Positions 34,501 through 44,779 of a DNA stretch of 64,000 bases are shown here, piece after piece. Below the pieces are notes generated by a model. That model had not been told where the DNA came from, did no database searches, and worked only from the letters and a program-made list of their open reading frames with translations. Numbering within the stretch: the first letter of the stretch is position 1; every line of letters begins with the position of its first letter. A program made the translations under genes and the position numbers. The stretch comes from Crambe crambe (taxonomy: Eukaryota; Porifera; Demospongiae; Poecilosclerida; Crambeidae): contig OZ004591.1 of NCBI GenBank assembly GCA_963924555.1, forward strand, positions 6,820,001 through 6,884,000. Direction: 5' to 3'.

Positions 34501-37304
34501 TGTTGTTGTTATTGTCATCACTGTTGTCATTGTTGTAATTATTATTGTTGTCATTATTGTCGTCATTATCATCGTCACTGTTGTCATCATCGTAATTGTT
34601 GTAGTTGTCATTGTTGTCGTCATTGTTGTCGTCATTATTATCATTGTCACTGTTATCATCATTATAATTGTTGTAGTTGTCATTGTTGTCGTCATTATCA
34701 TCATTGTCACTGTTGTCATTATCGTAATTGTTGTCATCATTGTAATTTGTCATCATCATTGATTGTCATCATTGTAATTGTAGTTTTCATCATTGATTGT
34801 CATCATTGTAATTGTAGTTGTCATCATTGTAATTGTAGTTGTCATCATTGTAATTGTAGTTGTCATTATTGTTGTCTTCATTATTTATAATTGTTTTCAG
34901 GTATCATAAACAAGAATGCTAACATCATCATTGGGAATTCGAATGCCAAAATAGCCACCAGTAGCAAAACCAACTTCTACATGGAGCTGTACTCCACCTG
35001 TTTTGAGAGTGTGATCAAGACTCTCTCCAACAATGAGTGGCGTATTGGGGGCGATTCCTCCTTTGTGTATCCCGAGTGGAAGACCTCGGACACTCTGACG
35101 TCCATCAAACCCATCATCACTGAGCAAGCTTATCTGGAGCAGCAACATATCCTGGTCATGTTAAAAGGCCAGGAAGGAGATGAGCCTTATGGTGAGAAAA
35201 AGATACGAATGTAGGAAGGCCAGGAGAGAGATGAAAAATCCTATAGTGAGGGTAAAGGAGGGGTGAGGGGAGGGTCCCTTGGAGGGTGTGTAGGGGTGAT
35301 ATGGATTGGTGCCTTTAATCCTGTATCTCCTCTGGATTGTAGCGGAGTGTTGTGTGTCTTTGCGTGAAGTGATTGGGAAGGATTTTGTGTTGGTAACCCA
35401 GGAGCTGACACATCAGGGACACTCTGTGGGAGAACTCGAGTGAGTCAATTATATTTCTAATGAAGCACTGAAAGATGTGCACTAGGAGTGTTCTGGGGGT
35501 ATTGAAGACAAAGTTTACTTGTCCCTGTTTGATCTGTATAGGATGAATATTCATGTGATCCTGGACACGTATCGGAAGAAATTGGAGGAAGATCTTTATA
35601 GTGATGTCAACTTCATAACCCAAGATGAACCCAGTAAGCCTTAACTATAGTACGGTATCCCCTCCCACTGGAATCTCTCTGTGAGTCCATCAAGTCTTTG
35701 CATTTCAGTTTCTCTAGATGCACCAGGTGCGAGACGGCCACGATTGCCTAACTCTGTGGAGAAGGACCCTGCCAGCCGTCCCATGCTTCCTATCCCTCGC
35801 ACTAATAGTCAGTCGTCCACCGACCATCATCGTGTCAACCCCATCCCGGGATCTTCAGTCACCTCTGTCTTGTCCACCTCCCTCCCCCTCCCACCTCCCC
35901 CTCTCCCTATTAGGAGAAGGTAACTAGTCCACACGTACAAATACTAGCCACCTGGGACCCCTCTCCCTAATCCACAAATACTAGCCACCTGGGACCCCTC
36001 TCCCTAGTCCACGCCCACAAATACTAGCCCCTGGGACCCCTCTCCCTAGTCCACACCCATAAATACTAGCCCCTGGGACCCCTCTCCCTAGCAAGTAACT
36101 AGTCCATGTCCACAATACTAGCCCCTGGGACCCCTCTCCTTAGTCCACGCCCACAAATACTAGCCCCTGGGACCCCTCTCCCTAGCAAGTAACTAGTCTC
36201 AAATGCTAGCCCTCTAGTGGGTTACTAGTCCACGCCCACAAATACTAGCTCCTCCCCTCTTCCTAGCTACAAACAGCAGATTAACTGCATGTTTCTTTTT
36301 TTCTCTCCTTCAGGGAACCAGGGACCGTGGGTCCACCCATGCCTATATCACAGAGACCTCCCATTACCACACCTATATCCAAACCACTGGAGGCTCAACC
36401 CCCTTTTGTGCCCACCAGGAGAACAGAGAGTTCCACGTAAGACTGCCAATCTTACCCATTTATATATGAGCAGTGGCAGGGGTTCCCCCTAAAAAAATCA
36501 ACCCCCAACCCCATTCATATTGCATCTTCTATCATTCCTGTAGTAGAGGCCAGAATCGAACCGAAGGGCACTCTAGATCTGATGGCTACGATAAAAATGT
36601 GAGTCTATATCATTAGGCCTTTAAAATACCCTCTATTTTGATTACGTACACACCCTCTTGTGCCCCTCCCTTCCTCCTTCTCAGAGGGATGCCTCAAGAA
36701 TGCGAGGAACCATCTCTTCTGCAACTCCAAGTGCTCCTGTCCCTGCAAAGAGAAAGCCCCCTAGACAAAACACTACTTCCTCCAGCAGCACTCCGGGAGA
36801 TATCAACCCACCCTTCCCCCCACACTCCCCTCGGACCAGACCCCCCTCAGATACCCTCCCCCCATTCCCTGGAGGGGGTGTTCCTCCTGTCCCTAAGAGG
36901 CAGGGAGGGGTAAGTCATTATGGAAAATTAGTAGTCTGATAAATATCAGCATCTTAATATTATGTATGTTGTAGGCGCGGTCACCACGCCCATACTCATC
37001 AGTGGAGTCCCTTCTGCATGCCCATGGGTTGCAGCAGTTCTCAGAGCCTCTGCTGACCAATGGCTATGATGACCTCCATTTCCTGGCGGAGGTACCTGAA
37101 TCAGAGCTATTGGAGATAGGGATCACACAGGCTGCTGACAGGGAAAAGGTGAGGTCACACATGTGACTAGCATGTAGCATGCTGTTACATGTACATGTGG
37201 TTACATAATGTGTGGTTTAAAGCTATAATTATAATGTTATATTATGTCCACAGCTTCTGAAGGTATTTAGAAGTAATGCTCAACTCAGTAACTCGAGGAC
37301 ATAG
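27553..37304 (+). CDS. INPPL1: SH2-domain inositol polyphosphate 5-phosphatase with SAM domain (SHIP2 type)
   Basis: Exons: 27553-27695, 28831-28894, 30720-30882, 31050-31134, 31192-31332, 31642-31762, 31871-31942, 32079-32250, 32353-32546, 32934-33149, 33271-33469, 33637-33733, 33823-34064, 34130-34224, 34281-34452, 34901-35191, 35343-35439, 35542-35633, 35709-35919, 36314-36436, 36544-36598, 36685-36909, 36975-37148 and 37254-37304. All join in frame to 1164 residues. The SH2 domain lies at about 5-100 (WYHRQLGR, GSFLIRES). A helical linker leads to the 5-phosphatase core: VGSWNMGD, GNKGGVGI, FFFGDLNYRVD and TSDHSPIFSTF. A C2-like region, a Pro-rich tail with SH3-ligand motifs (PPVPKRQ) and a C-terminal SAM domain (HGLQQFSEPLL, ELLEIGITQAADREKLL) follow. 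SHIP enzymes convert PI(3,4,5)P3 to PI(3,4)P2 at the plasma membrane. The SAM domain marks the SHIP2 branch. I saw no clear NPxY motif. Confidence 0.93.
27696..28830. other. SHIP intron 1, no gene seen
   Basis: This 1.1 kb intron contains scattered acatgta/gtgtac words around 27780-27900, an internal T-rich run near 27970 and no recognisable gene. Confidence 0.55.
28925..29014. repeat. Near-perfect inverted repeat (hairpin) in SHIP intron 2
   Basis: The left arm 28925-28962 and right arm 28977-29014 are reverse complements over 38 bp with one mismatch, separated by a 14-bp loop. The arms contain aattcaatagaattagttct. This could be a small foldback element or an RNA hairpin. It is too AT-rich for a structural RNA I recognise. 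Confidence 0.9.
29405..29998. repeat. Minisatellite of about 24-33 bp units in SHIP intron 2
   Basis: About twenty or more variants of a unit built from gtgagtagagcaagtgtaag plus ggatggtg or ggtatggtg lie head to tail. The plus strand is purine-rich with almost no C. Long minus-strand open frames across it are artefacts of the repeat. The rest of the intron (28895-30719) shows no gene. Confidence 0.95.
30999..31046. repeat. (TG)n microsatellite
   Basis: About 48 bp of pure TG dinucleotides lie just upstream of the acceptor of SHIP exon 4. Confidence 0.9.
31333..31553. repeat. (ATGT)n/(ATGC)n microsatellite
   Basis: About 220 bp of tetranucleotide repeats (tatg, with interspersed catg) begin at the donor of SHIP exon 5. 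The donor gtatgt is itself one repeat unit. Confidence 0.95.
32547..32933. other. SHIP intron 9, nothing recognised
   Basis: This 387-bp intron has a short GA run at about 32669-32682 and no other structure that I can see. Confidence 0.6.
34485..34895. repeat. Trinucleotide-like low-complexity tract (GTT/ATT/GTC/ATC)
   Basis: Nearly the whole SHIP intron 34453-34900 is made of ttgtt, ttgtcatt and tgtaattg words. The (GTT)n start decays into mixed ATC/GTC units. Open frames rich in Asp/Asn or Cys/His across it are artefacts. Confidence 0.95.
35935..36265. repeat. Minisatellite of about 40 bp in SHIP intron 19
   Basis: The unit contains aaatactagcc, tgggacccctctccctag and tccacgccca, repeated about seven or eight times with length variants. 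Confidence 0.9.
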
Positions 37305-37467
37305 AGGTTTTGTATCACAGTTTGTAATGGATACCCAGCAGAATCCTTTTTATACCTTGTCACTTTCTCTATTTAACTGAACTCGTTTCAAATTTTTCTT
37401 TTTCATGAAACCTGCTTCCTTTTTCTACTCTTCTATTTTGTACTACCAGTATAGTGTCTTTATATTG

Positions 37468-37473
37468 AATAAA
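37468..37473 (+). terminator. SHIP polyadenylation signal
   Basis: AATAAA lies 164 bp downstream of the SHIP stop codon. A second AATAAA is present near 37598. Confidence 0.6.
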
Positions 37474-37729
37474 TGATAGGGATCCACTCTTAGTGCCTAT
37501 TTTCTATGTAGTTGCTTAGCAATCATTTTTTCTTTTCTGTTACATCAGCTTTTTATGTCGTGTGAATTTTTCTATACTGTGAAGATTTATAATATTAATA
37601 AAGAATCAAATCACATTATTATTGCCACTAAAGATTTATAAAATATATTCAATTCATAAAGTCAAGGTGATGATACAATGGTGTTTGTTTAAAAATGCAT
37701 GCCAGTTTGAAAATGTAAATCATGTTCTA

Positions 37730-37735
37730 TTTATT
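37730..37735 (-). terminator. Polyadenylation signal of the CCP-tyrosinase gene
   Basis: AATAAA on the minus strand lies 52 bp downstream of the stop codon at 37787-37789. Confidence 0.6.
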
Positions 37736-37786
37736 AAATCTCTCTAAGTCAGTATGTATCTGTAATTAATTACGTACAGTCTCTTC

Positions 37787-38853
37787 TCATTCTTTCTTTT
37801 TGCACTTTTCATTCATAAATTTGGTCTCACTTTCTCCCATGTTCATCTTCTTCATTTCGTCCACGGCACACTCCATCTTCAGATTGCGGTTATTGGTCAG
37901 TTCCAGCAAAGCATCAGAGAGGAAGGCCATCGAGGTGGGAATATGGCTCTTGAAGTCAAGATGGCCATAGCACACTCGTACACCATCCAGCAGGTTCTGG
38001 TTGTTCGCAAAATCAGAGACTGTTGCATTTCTGGAGGAGAGGACCAGAGTTGTGTTATCTCCTTGATATCGTGCATTCAGTCTTGAGATGTCAATGCTCT
38101 GCCATCTCGTGAAGATGAAGTCGATGTTGGAAATGTGGAGGAGGAAAAGGGGATCGTTAGCGGCATCATTGGAACACATTTGACCTCCTACAAAGCAGCG
38201 GACATTCGTGAAGAGGAAAATCTGCATATAGTGGTGAAAGCTGTTGAACTCGTTGGCAGGACGAGTCAGAACATCCTGTTCAATGATGGCTCGCGTGGGA
38301 AACATTTGAAGTTTGTACTCACGCTTCAGACACCCACCACTGGCTGAAGCTGTGACCTGGAAGCTCGTGACGTTGAAAGCCCCATTGGTAACACAACTGT
38401 CATTTCCACGAGAGGAGTCTCCAAATCCAGACTCTGTGGCATCAAACACAGGAGACATGTACGGATTGAGAGGAAGAGCCGTCCAGTCCCAATAAGGGAT
38501 GGTAATTCGACAGTCCACTTCTCTAAGAAGATTCTCATACTGAATAAGGTAGTATCGATTCCAGACGAGGAATTGGCTTTGTTTGGGTTTGGTGTTATGG
38601 GCTAGTGTGTTGAAGGAGGAAGTGTAAGTTGAGACTAATGCATCGTATCTTGGCTTGTAGCGAGGATCGCTGGAGACTTTCCTCACAGCGTTGATGTAGC
38701 GGAGTCTGTCAGCTTTGCTCAGGCTGGCAAAGTCTGGTCTGAGTCGGCAGCAGTCAGTGTATCTTCCTTGTCTGCAGGTGCAACGCTGTCCGCAATTGTC
38801 CACTACCGTGTCCCCATCTGGAGAACACTGTCCCGATCCTGACCCTCCTCCAG
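37787..38853 (-). other. Degenerate tyrosinase/hemocyanin-type copper domain within CCP gene A
   Basis: This is the last exon of CCP gene A. The fold is recognisable from FLVWNRYYLIQYE and ITIPYWDW (CuA half) and from FNSFHHYMQ and DPLFLLHISNIDFIF (CuB half). Compared with the classical pattern (FLPWHR, HNxxH, FxLHHxxxD), the WHR His is Asn, the first CuB His is Phe and the second His of LHH is Ile. One or two of six ligands remain. Known tyrosinases need six His for the dicopper site, so oxidase activity is very unlikely. A binding or structural role is inferred. Confidence 0.8.
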
Positions 38854-39742
38854 CTGCAAGTATAATAAAGGGGTGTGGTCATAAAATGTAGTAATGATGA
38901 GGTAGTGGAGGTCAATTATATTATAGCCAGAGAGCAGAAAACAGATCAAAAATGCCTCAGACTCTATTCTTCCACTGTATCGATGGACCTACTTTACTGA
39001 CTAGCTGAGCTTGACTCACAAATTTTGCAGGTGGGCAGAGACCCACTCCATTGTCCACTCTCCTGGCAGGTTCTGGAACTGGAACCAACCAGCACAAAGC
39101 CCCGATTGCACTGGTAAGTCACAGTTGATCTGACTCCAAAGTTATCTCCAGTCCGTCTGCCATTGCTGGGGACTCCAGGGTCACCACAGTTGATCCCCGG
39201 CCCTGTGTTGATTCTTCTGCACGTAGGGTCTGAGTCAGACCACACCCCATTAGATTGGCAGGTTCTACTGGACACACCCACAAGCTCAAATCCCACGTTG
39301 CAGTTGTATGTCACAGTTGAGCCGAACGTGATTCCAGTGACGAACATAACACCATTCCTAGGGCGTGTAAGCTCCTCACACTTTACGGCTGCAAAAGCAA
39401 CAATACAGGGAACAGAATGACTAGACTGCAAGTGGGAAAATTCTGTGGTTTTTGCAGTATAAATCAAAATTTCCCCACAAATATTACTCACTATACAGTC
39501 TTTGTGCGATAAGATCCCTTTTCTCAAGTACTACCACATAGAGTGGTCACACTTACGAATACAGATAGGGATTCTCCCAGACCACTCGCCAGTCTCTTGG
39601 CATCGTCTTGTGGTACTGCCACTCCCTTCCATACGGTGACCCTCGTTACAAGTGTACGTGGCCACAGAACCGAATGTGGAGCCCTGAGTTGTGCTCACCC
39701 TTCCAAAGAGTGGAGGAACCAAGATACCACAATCCACAGCTA

Positions 39743-39839
<97 letters not shown>

Positions 39840-42800
39840 AATTGCTAATTACATGACTAGAGAAAAAGTATGGTGTGGCCAAGAGGGGTTGTGTTAAATG
39901 AGGTATTTGACAAACTTCAAGTTTGGAAATAAAAAAAGTTGAACCATTGTAGACAGCATATTCTATGGTTCAGTCAAGTTAACAATCACATTATGTGGTC
40001 AGTGAGCAGGACATTGCTATAATCATAGTGAATCTTACGCTGGCATTTCGGAGGTCTTCCATCCCATCCCAAGTTGGCAATGCAGCGGTGTATCTCATTG
40101 CCACCCTGAGGAAAGAAGCCCCTGTTGCAGCTGTAGGTTGCTATGGAGCCAGCAGTGGTCCCTTGCACAGTGACACGACCATTCAAAGGTGGTTCCAGCT
40201 GTCCACAATCAAATGCTAAAAAGAAAGAATTTTTATTTCAGTGGTCTCAAATTTCACTAGTGCCATGCATGGTAACTAACGTTGGAATCTGCATGTGGGC
40301 ATGGATCCTGACCAATTTCCGTTAGCCAAACAGTCTCTGACCTTTGCACCCTGAAGGATGTAATTTTCAAAGCAGGAGTAAGTGGCTCTGGAGCTGAAGG
40401 TGAGGCCAGTGAGAGTGACAGCGCCGTTGGTTGGGTGTTTTAGAGTTCCACACTCCACAACTGCATACATCAGCCATTATGACATGCTATACTGTATCCA
40501 ATCTCCCACCAGTGCCTTAGTCCTAGTCATAACCCCCTAACCTTGAGATTTAGTGACCAAAAATAAAAATAGGGTGGACCTGGGAAGTTCTGATTCTCTT
40601 TTCTGTGTTTTCACTTCAAGTAACAGGGCAGAGGTATCCAACATTTGGACATACAATATATATTACCTTCACAGAATGGCTCAATTCCAGACCAGTGTCC
40701 ATTGACGCGACATGTCCTCCTTCTGCCCCCTCCCCCCAAGTTGTACCCCTCGTTGCACGTGTAGGTAGCCACAGAGCCAAAGTTGTTGCCATTAGTGAAC
40801 CCTATGCGCCCTTGGGCCGGTGGGACAAGGGACTTGCACTGAATGCCTGATCAGAGATGCATTGTTGAAGCTAAGAACATTGGGAGGGGTTTGCCAACTT
40901 ACGTTTACAGGTAGCGGCCACACTGGACCACTTCCCATTGGCCATGCAGGTCCTCTGGACAGGGCCCACTCGGCTGAACCCTGGATTGCAGCTGTACACG
41001 GCAACATCACCGAAGCTGTTACCTGGCTGTTCCACTCGACCATTCTCAGGAGCAGCAAGATCTGGACACCGATTGGCTAGACAAAAGAAGTAGAAGTGTC
41101 ACATGACTAAGTTGAGGAATCATGTGACTAATGCATGACTAGATTGAAGGGTCACATTATCATATAATTGAAAGATCATAATACAAAGAGAATTACAGTT
41201 TGGTTCCAATGATATTCACCTTTACATTCCGGTTCTGATCCTGACCACTCTCCTGAGATGCCACAGATTCGAGAGGATGAGCCGACCAAGGTGAAAGCAG
41301 GGTCGCATGAGTAGGTGGCCGTGAGACCAAATGTTGACCCTTGAAAGAAGACTCGTCCATTTGGAGGATCACGGAGTGATCCACAGTTAATAACTAATAA
41401 TCACATGACGGTATTGATAATCATATGACAATCACACTACTTTTAGCAAACCTTTGCACTCTGGATTGCGTCCTTCCCAGCGTCCATTTGCCTGACATGC
41501 TCTGATCCCTTTCCCAAAGAGAACCAAGCCAGAGTCACATGTGTAAGTGGCAGAACTCCTGAACTTGGTGCTAGTGAAGGTCACTCGTCCATTGACTGGA
41601 TTTCTTAGGGGGCCACAGTCCACAGCTGAGAAAAACAAAAAAAACAACAAATAACAAACAAACAACAAATTGTCACTATCAAAAGATACGTACTCAAAGC
41701 TGCTTACCTTTGCAAGTTGGTTCTTGGCCTGACCACTCTCCATTGGACCGACAAGTCCGGTATTCGTCACCGTCAAGTTCATAGCCACTGATGCAAGTGT
41801 ACGTTGCCCGTGCTCCTACCCCTGACCCCACCACTTGCACATCCCCTTTGTCCGGGGGTTTAAGGTCTTGACATCCAGAAGCTGCATAGATAGCAATGAC
41901 CTCTTAATAGATAGCAATGGCCTCTTAATAGTAGCAATGGCCTCTTAATAGATAGCAATGGCCTCTTAATAGATAGATAGTAATATAGATAGCTAGTAAT
42001 GATTTCTTAATGCTTATTTTTAATAATGACTTCTTGGTCTCACGTTGGCATAATGGAGTCACTCCTGACCACACCCCATTGTCCCTGCAAGTTCTTCTCT
42101 GGGAACCCACCAGACTAAACCCTCGCTGGCAGCTGTAAGTGGCAACAGAGCCCGACACTGTCCCTGTGACACTCACAAACCCATTCGGGGGAGCAGTGAG
42201 CGAAGGACACTGGGGAGCAGTACACACTGGTGCCACCCCAGACCAGGTCCCCGTAGGTCCACAGACCCGTGTGCGCGAGCCTGTCAGCTGGTGCGGGGGA
42301 TCACAGGAGTAAGTGGCTACAGAACCAAAGGACAGTCCCCTGCTGTAGCTGATGTCTCCATTGGCAGGAGTGGGAAGACGTCCACAACTCACTCCTAAAG
42401 AGAGGCATCAATGAATAGTGAAAGGGAGAAGATCATTAGTACGTAGCTACCTTCCAGCTTCATCTTCCCTCTTAGAATCATAGTTTTCCCTTAATCATGA
42501 GTTTTGATTAATGGGATCTTAACATTCTTCTTCTAATCTCCCTGAAGATTGCTATCAATTTATTAGATATCCCCCTTGGTAAATCCCTAAAGTCCTAGCT
42601 AGACTCTACTGGGCATGCTCACTTCTGCAGCTTGGTTCAGCTCCTGACCATTGGCCTGGTTCCACACACGTCCGACGATTGTTGCCAACCAACTCGAAGC
42701 CCAAGATGCAAGAGTAAGTGGCAGTGTCGCCAATGCTAGTGCCACTCTGAGAAACTAACCCGTCCTTAGGGGGGTCCAAAACAGGACAAGTTGGGACTCC

Positions 42801-44742
42801 TGGAGAAAAGAAGGAAAGAAAGAAAGAAAGAAAGAAAATATTTATCATCATGTTGAGACTCAATTTACAGGGAGAAAGAGCAAACTACCTGCTGGTAACT
42901 GTCCTTACTTTTGCAAGAGGGTGCTGAGCCAGACCATGCCCCATTAGCCTGGCATATTCTAGCTTCTATTCCCACCAGAAGAAAGCCAGAGTTGCAAGAG
43001 TACGTTGCCACGGAGTTCACCTTCAAGGAGTCGCTAAACGATATCACTCCATTATCTGGAGCTCTTATGTTGTCACATTCAACCCTCTCACATGTTGGAG
43101 CACTGGCGGACCACTGGCCAGTGACAAGGCACACCCGTATGGATACGCCCACTAGGGAAAACCCCTGATTGCAGCTGTAGGTGGCCAGAGAACCAACAAA
43201 AGTGCCACTCAAGCTGACCTGTCCGTTGATGGGAGAGTCCAAACCACTACACCCTGAACCTATGGGGGGAGGAGAAAAGAGAAATATCAGATAATGGTGT
43301 CACCTTTAAGAACTAAGATGCTATACATCTTTATAGCTAGCTGCCGTGAGTTTCAATGATTTCAAATTCCTGCTACTCTGTGTATAAACTCTCGATCTTA
43401 CGAGTGCAAGTGGGTTCCTCTCCGGACCACAAACCAGTTGCCTGACACACTCTGTTCCTGTTCCCCTGGAGGGTAAAGCCACGATTGCAGATATAAGTGG
43501 CTAGGGAGCTGGGTGAGGTCCCAGTGACAAAGACTTGACCATTGCTAGGGTTGGATAAAGTACTGCACCTCTTGACATCAGCTAGGAAGACAGAGAGAAC
43601 AAGTAAAGGCTCACAAATAGCAGGGTTTTACCAGTATGGATAATCATAGGGTTTTACCCCCAATAATCAGTATGGATAACTATAGGGTTTTTACCTTTAG
43701 TGGTAACCAGTGTGATATTGTAGGGACTTACCACTGCATGTTGGAGCTATACCGGACCATGTCCCATCAATTTGGCAGGTTCTTCTTGCCACCCCAACCA
43801 GTTCGAATCCTCTATTGCAAGAGTACACAGCAACAGATCCCAGGGTCGTGGAAGGGAATGAAACGACTCCATTTAGTGGGGGCTGAAGGCGCTCACAGCC
43901 AATGACTAGAGTAGAGAACGCATGGTTATCACATGCAGTAGTAGAGTAGAGCACATGGTTATCACATGCAGTAGTAGAGTAGAGCACATGGTTATCACAT
44001 GCAGAGCACATGGTGGCTCTAGCTTATTTCTATCTAGCCACTCACTTCTGCAAAATGGCTCCACAGATGACCATTGTCTATTTGACTGACATGTCCTTCG
44101 TGATGATCCGATCAGTTCGAACCCTCGATTGCAAGTGTAAGTTGCCACCGAGCCAACAGAAGTGCTGGAGAAACTGACTCTCCCATTTTCAATATTTGAT
44201 AGAGAACGACATCTTAGTCCAGTGCAAACTGGTTCTCTACCGGACCACTGGCCATTGGACTGACATGTTCTTCGTGACGATCCAATCAGTTCGAACCCTC
44301 GGTTGCAAGTGTAAGTTGCCACCGAGCCAACAGAAGTGCTGGGGAAACTGACTCTCCCATTTTCAATGTTTGACAGAGAACCACATCTTAGTCCAGTACA
44401 AACTGGTTCTCTACCGGACCACTGGCCATTGGACTGACATGTCCTTCGTGATGATCCAATCAGTTCGAACCCTTGATTGCAAATGTAAGTTGCCACTGAG
44501 CCAACAGATGTGCTGGAGAAACTGACTCTCCCATTTTGGATGTCCACTAGACGAGCACAATTACGTCCTTGACAAAATGGTTGTCTCCCAGTCCACTGTC
44601 CATTGGGTTGACAAGTCCTTGTGCTCACTCCCACCAGTGTGTATCCTTGGAAACACTCGTAAGTGGCTATTGAACCTACAGTCAAGCCCCCAAGGTTTAC
44701 TCGACCTTTCTCAGGTGCCCCCAATTGACCACAACTGACCCC

Positions 44743-44779
<37 letters not shown>

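Larger units (their letters stand above)
37305..37786. other. Tail-to-tail intergenic DNA between SHIP and the CCP-tyrosinase gene
   Basis: Both 3' ends lie here. A plus-strand AATAAA at 37468-37473 serves SHIP. A minus-strand AATAAA (37730-37735) lies 52 bp after the stop of the opposite gene. No other feature is seen. Confidence 0.6.

Noticed and set aside
34301..34890. Asp/Asn-rich and Cys/His-rich open frames on both strands
   Set aside because: They come from the GTT/ATT/GTC low-complexity intron tract; codon content simply follows the repeat.
37787..38853. Annotation as an active tyrosinase or catechol oxidase
   Set aside because: Most of the six copper-binding His are replaced, so enzyme activity cannot be supported.
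39543..39897. Arg/Glu and Leu/Ser repeat frames at the (GA)n tract
   Set aside because: They are dinucleotide repeat translations inside an intron of CCP gene A.
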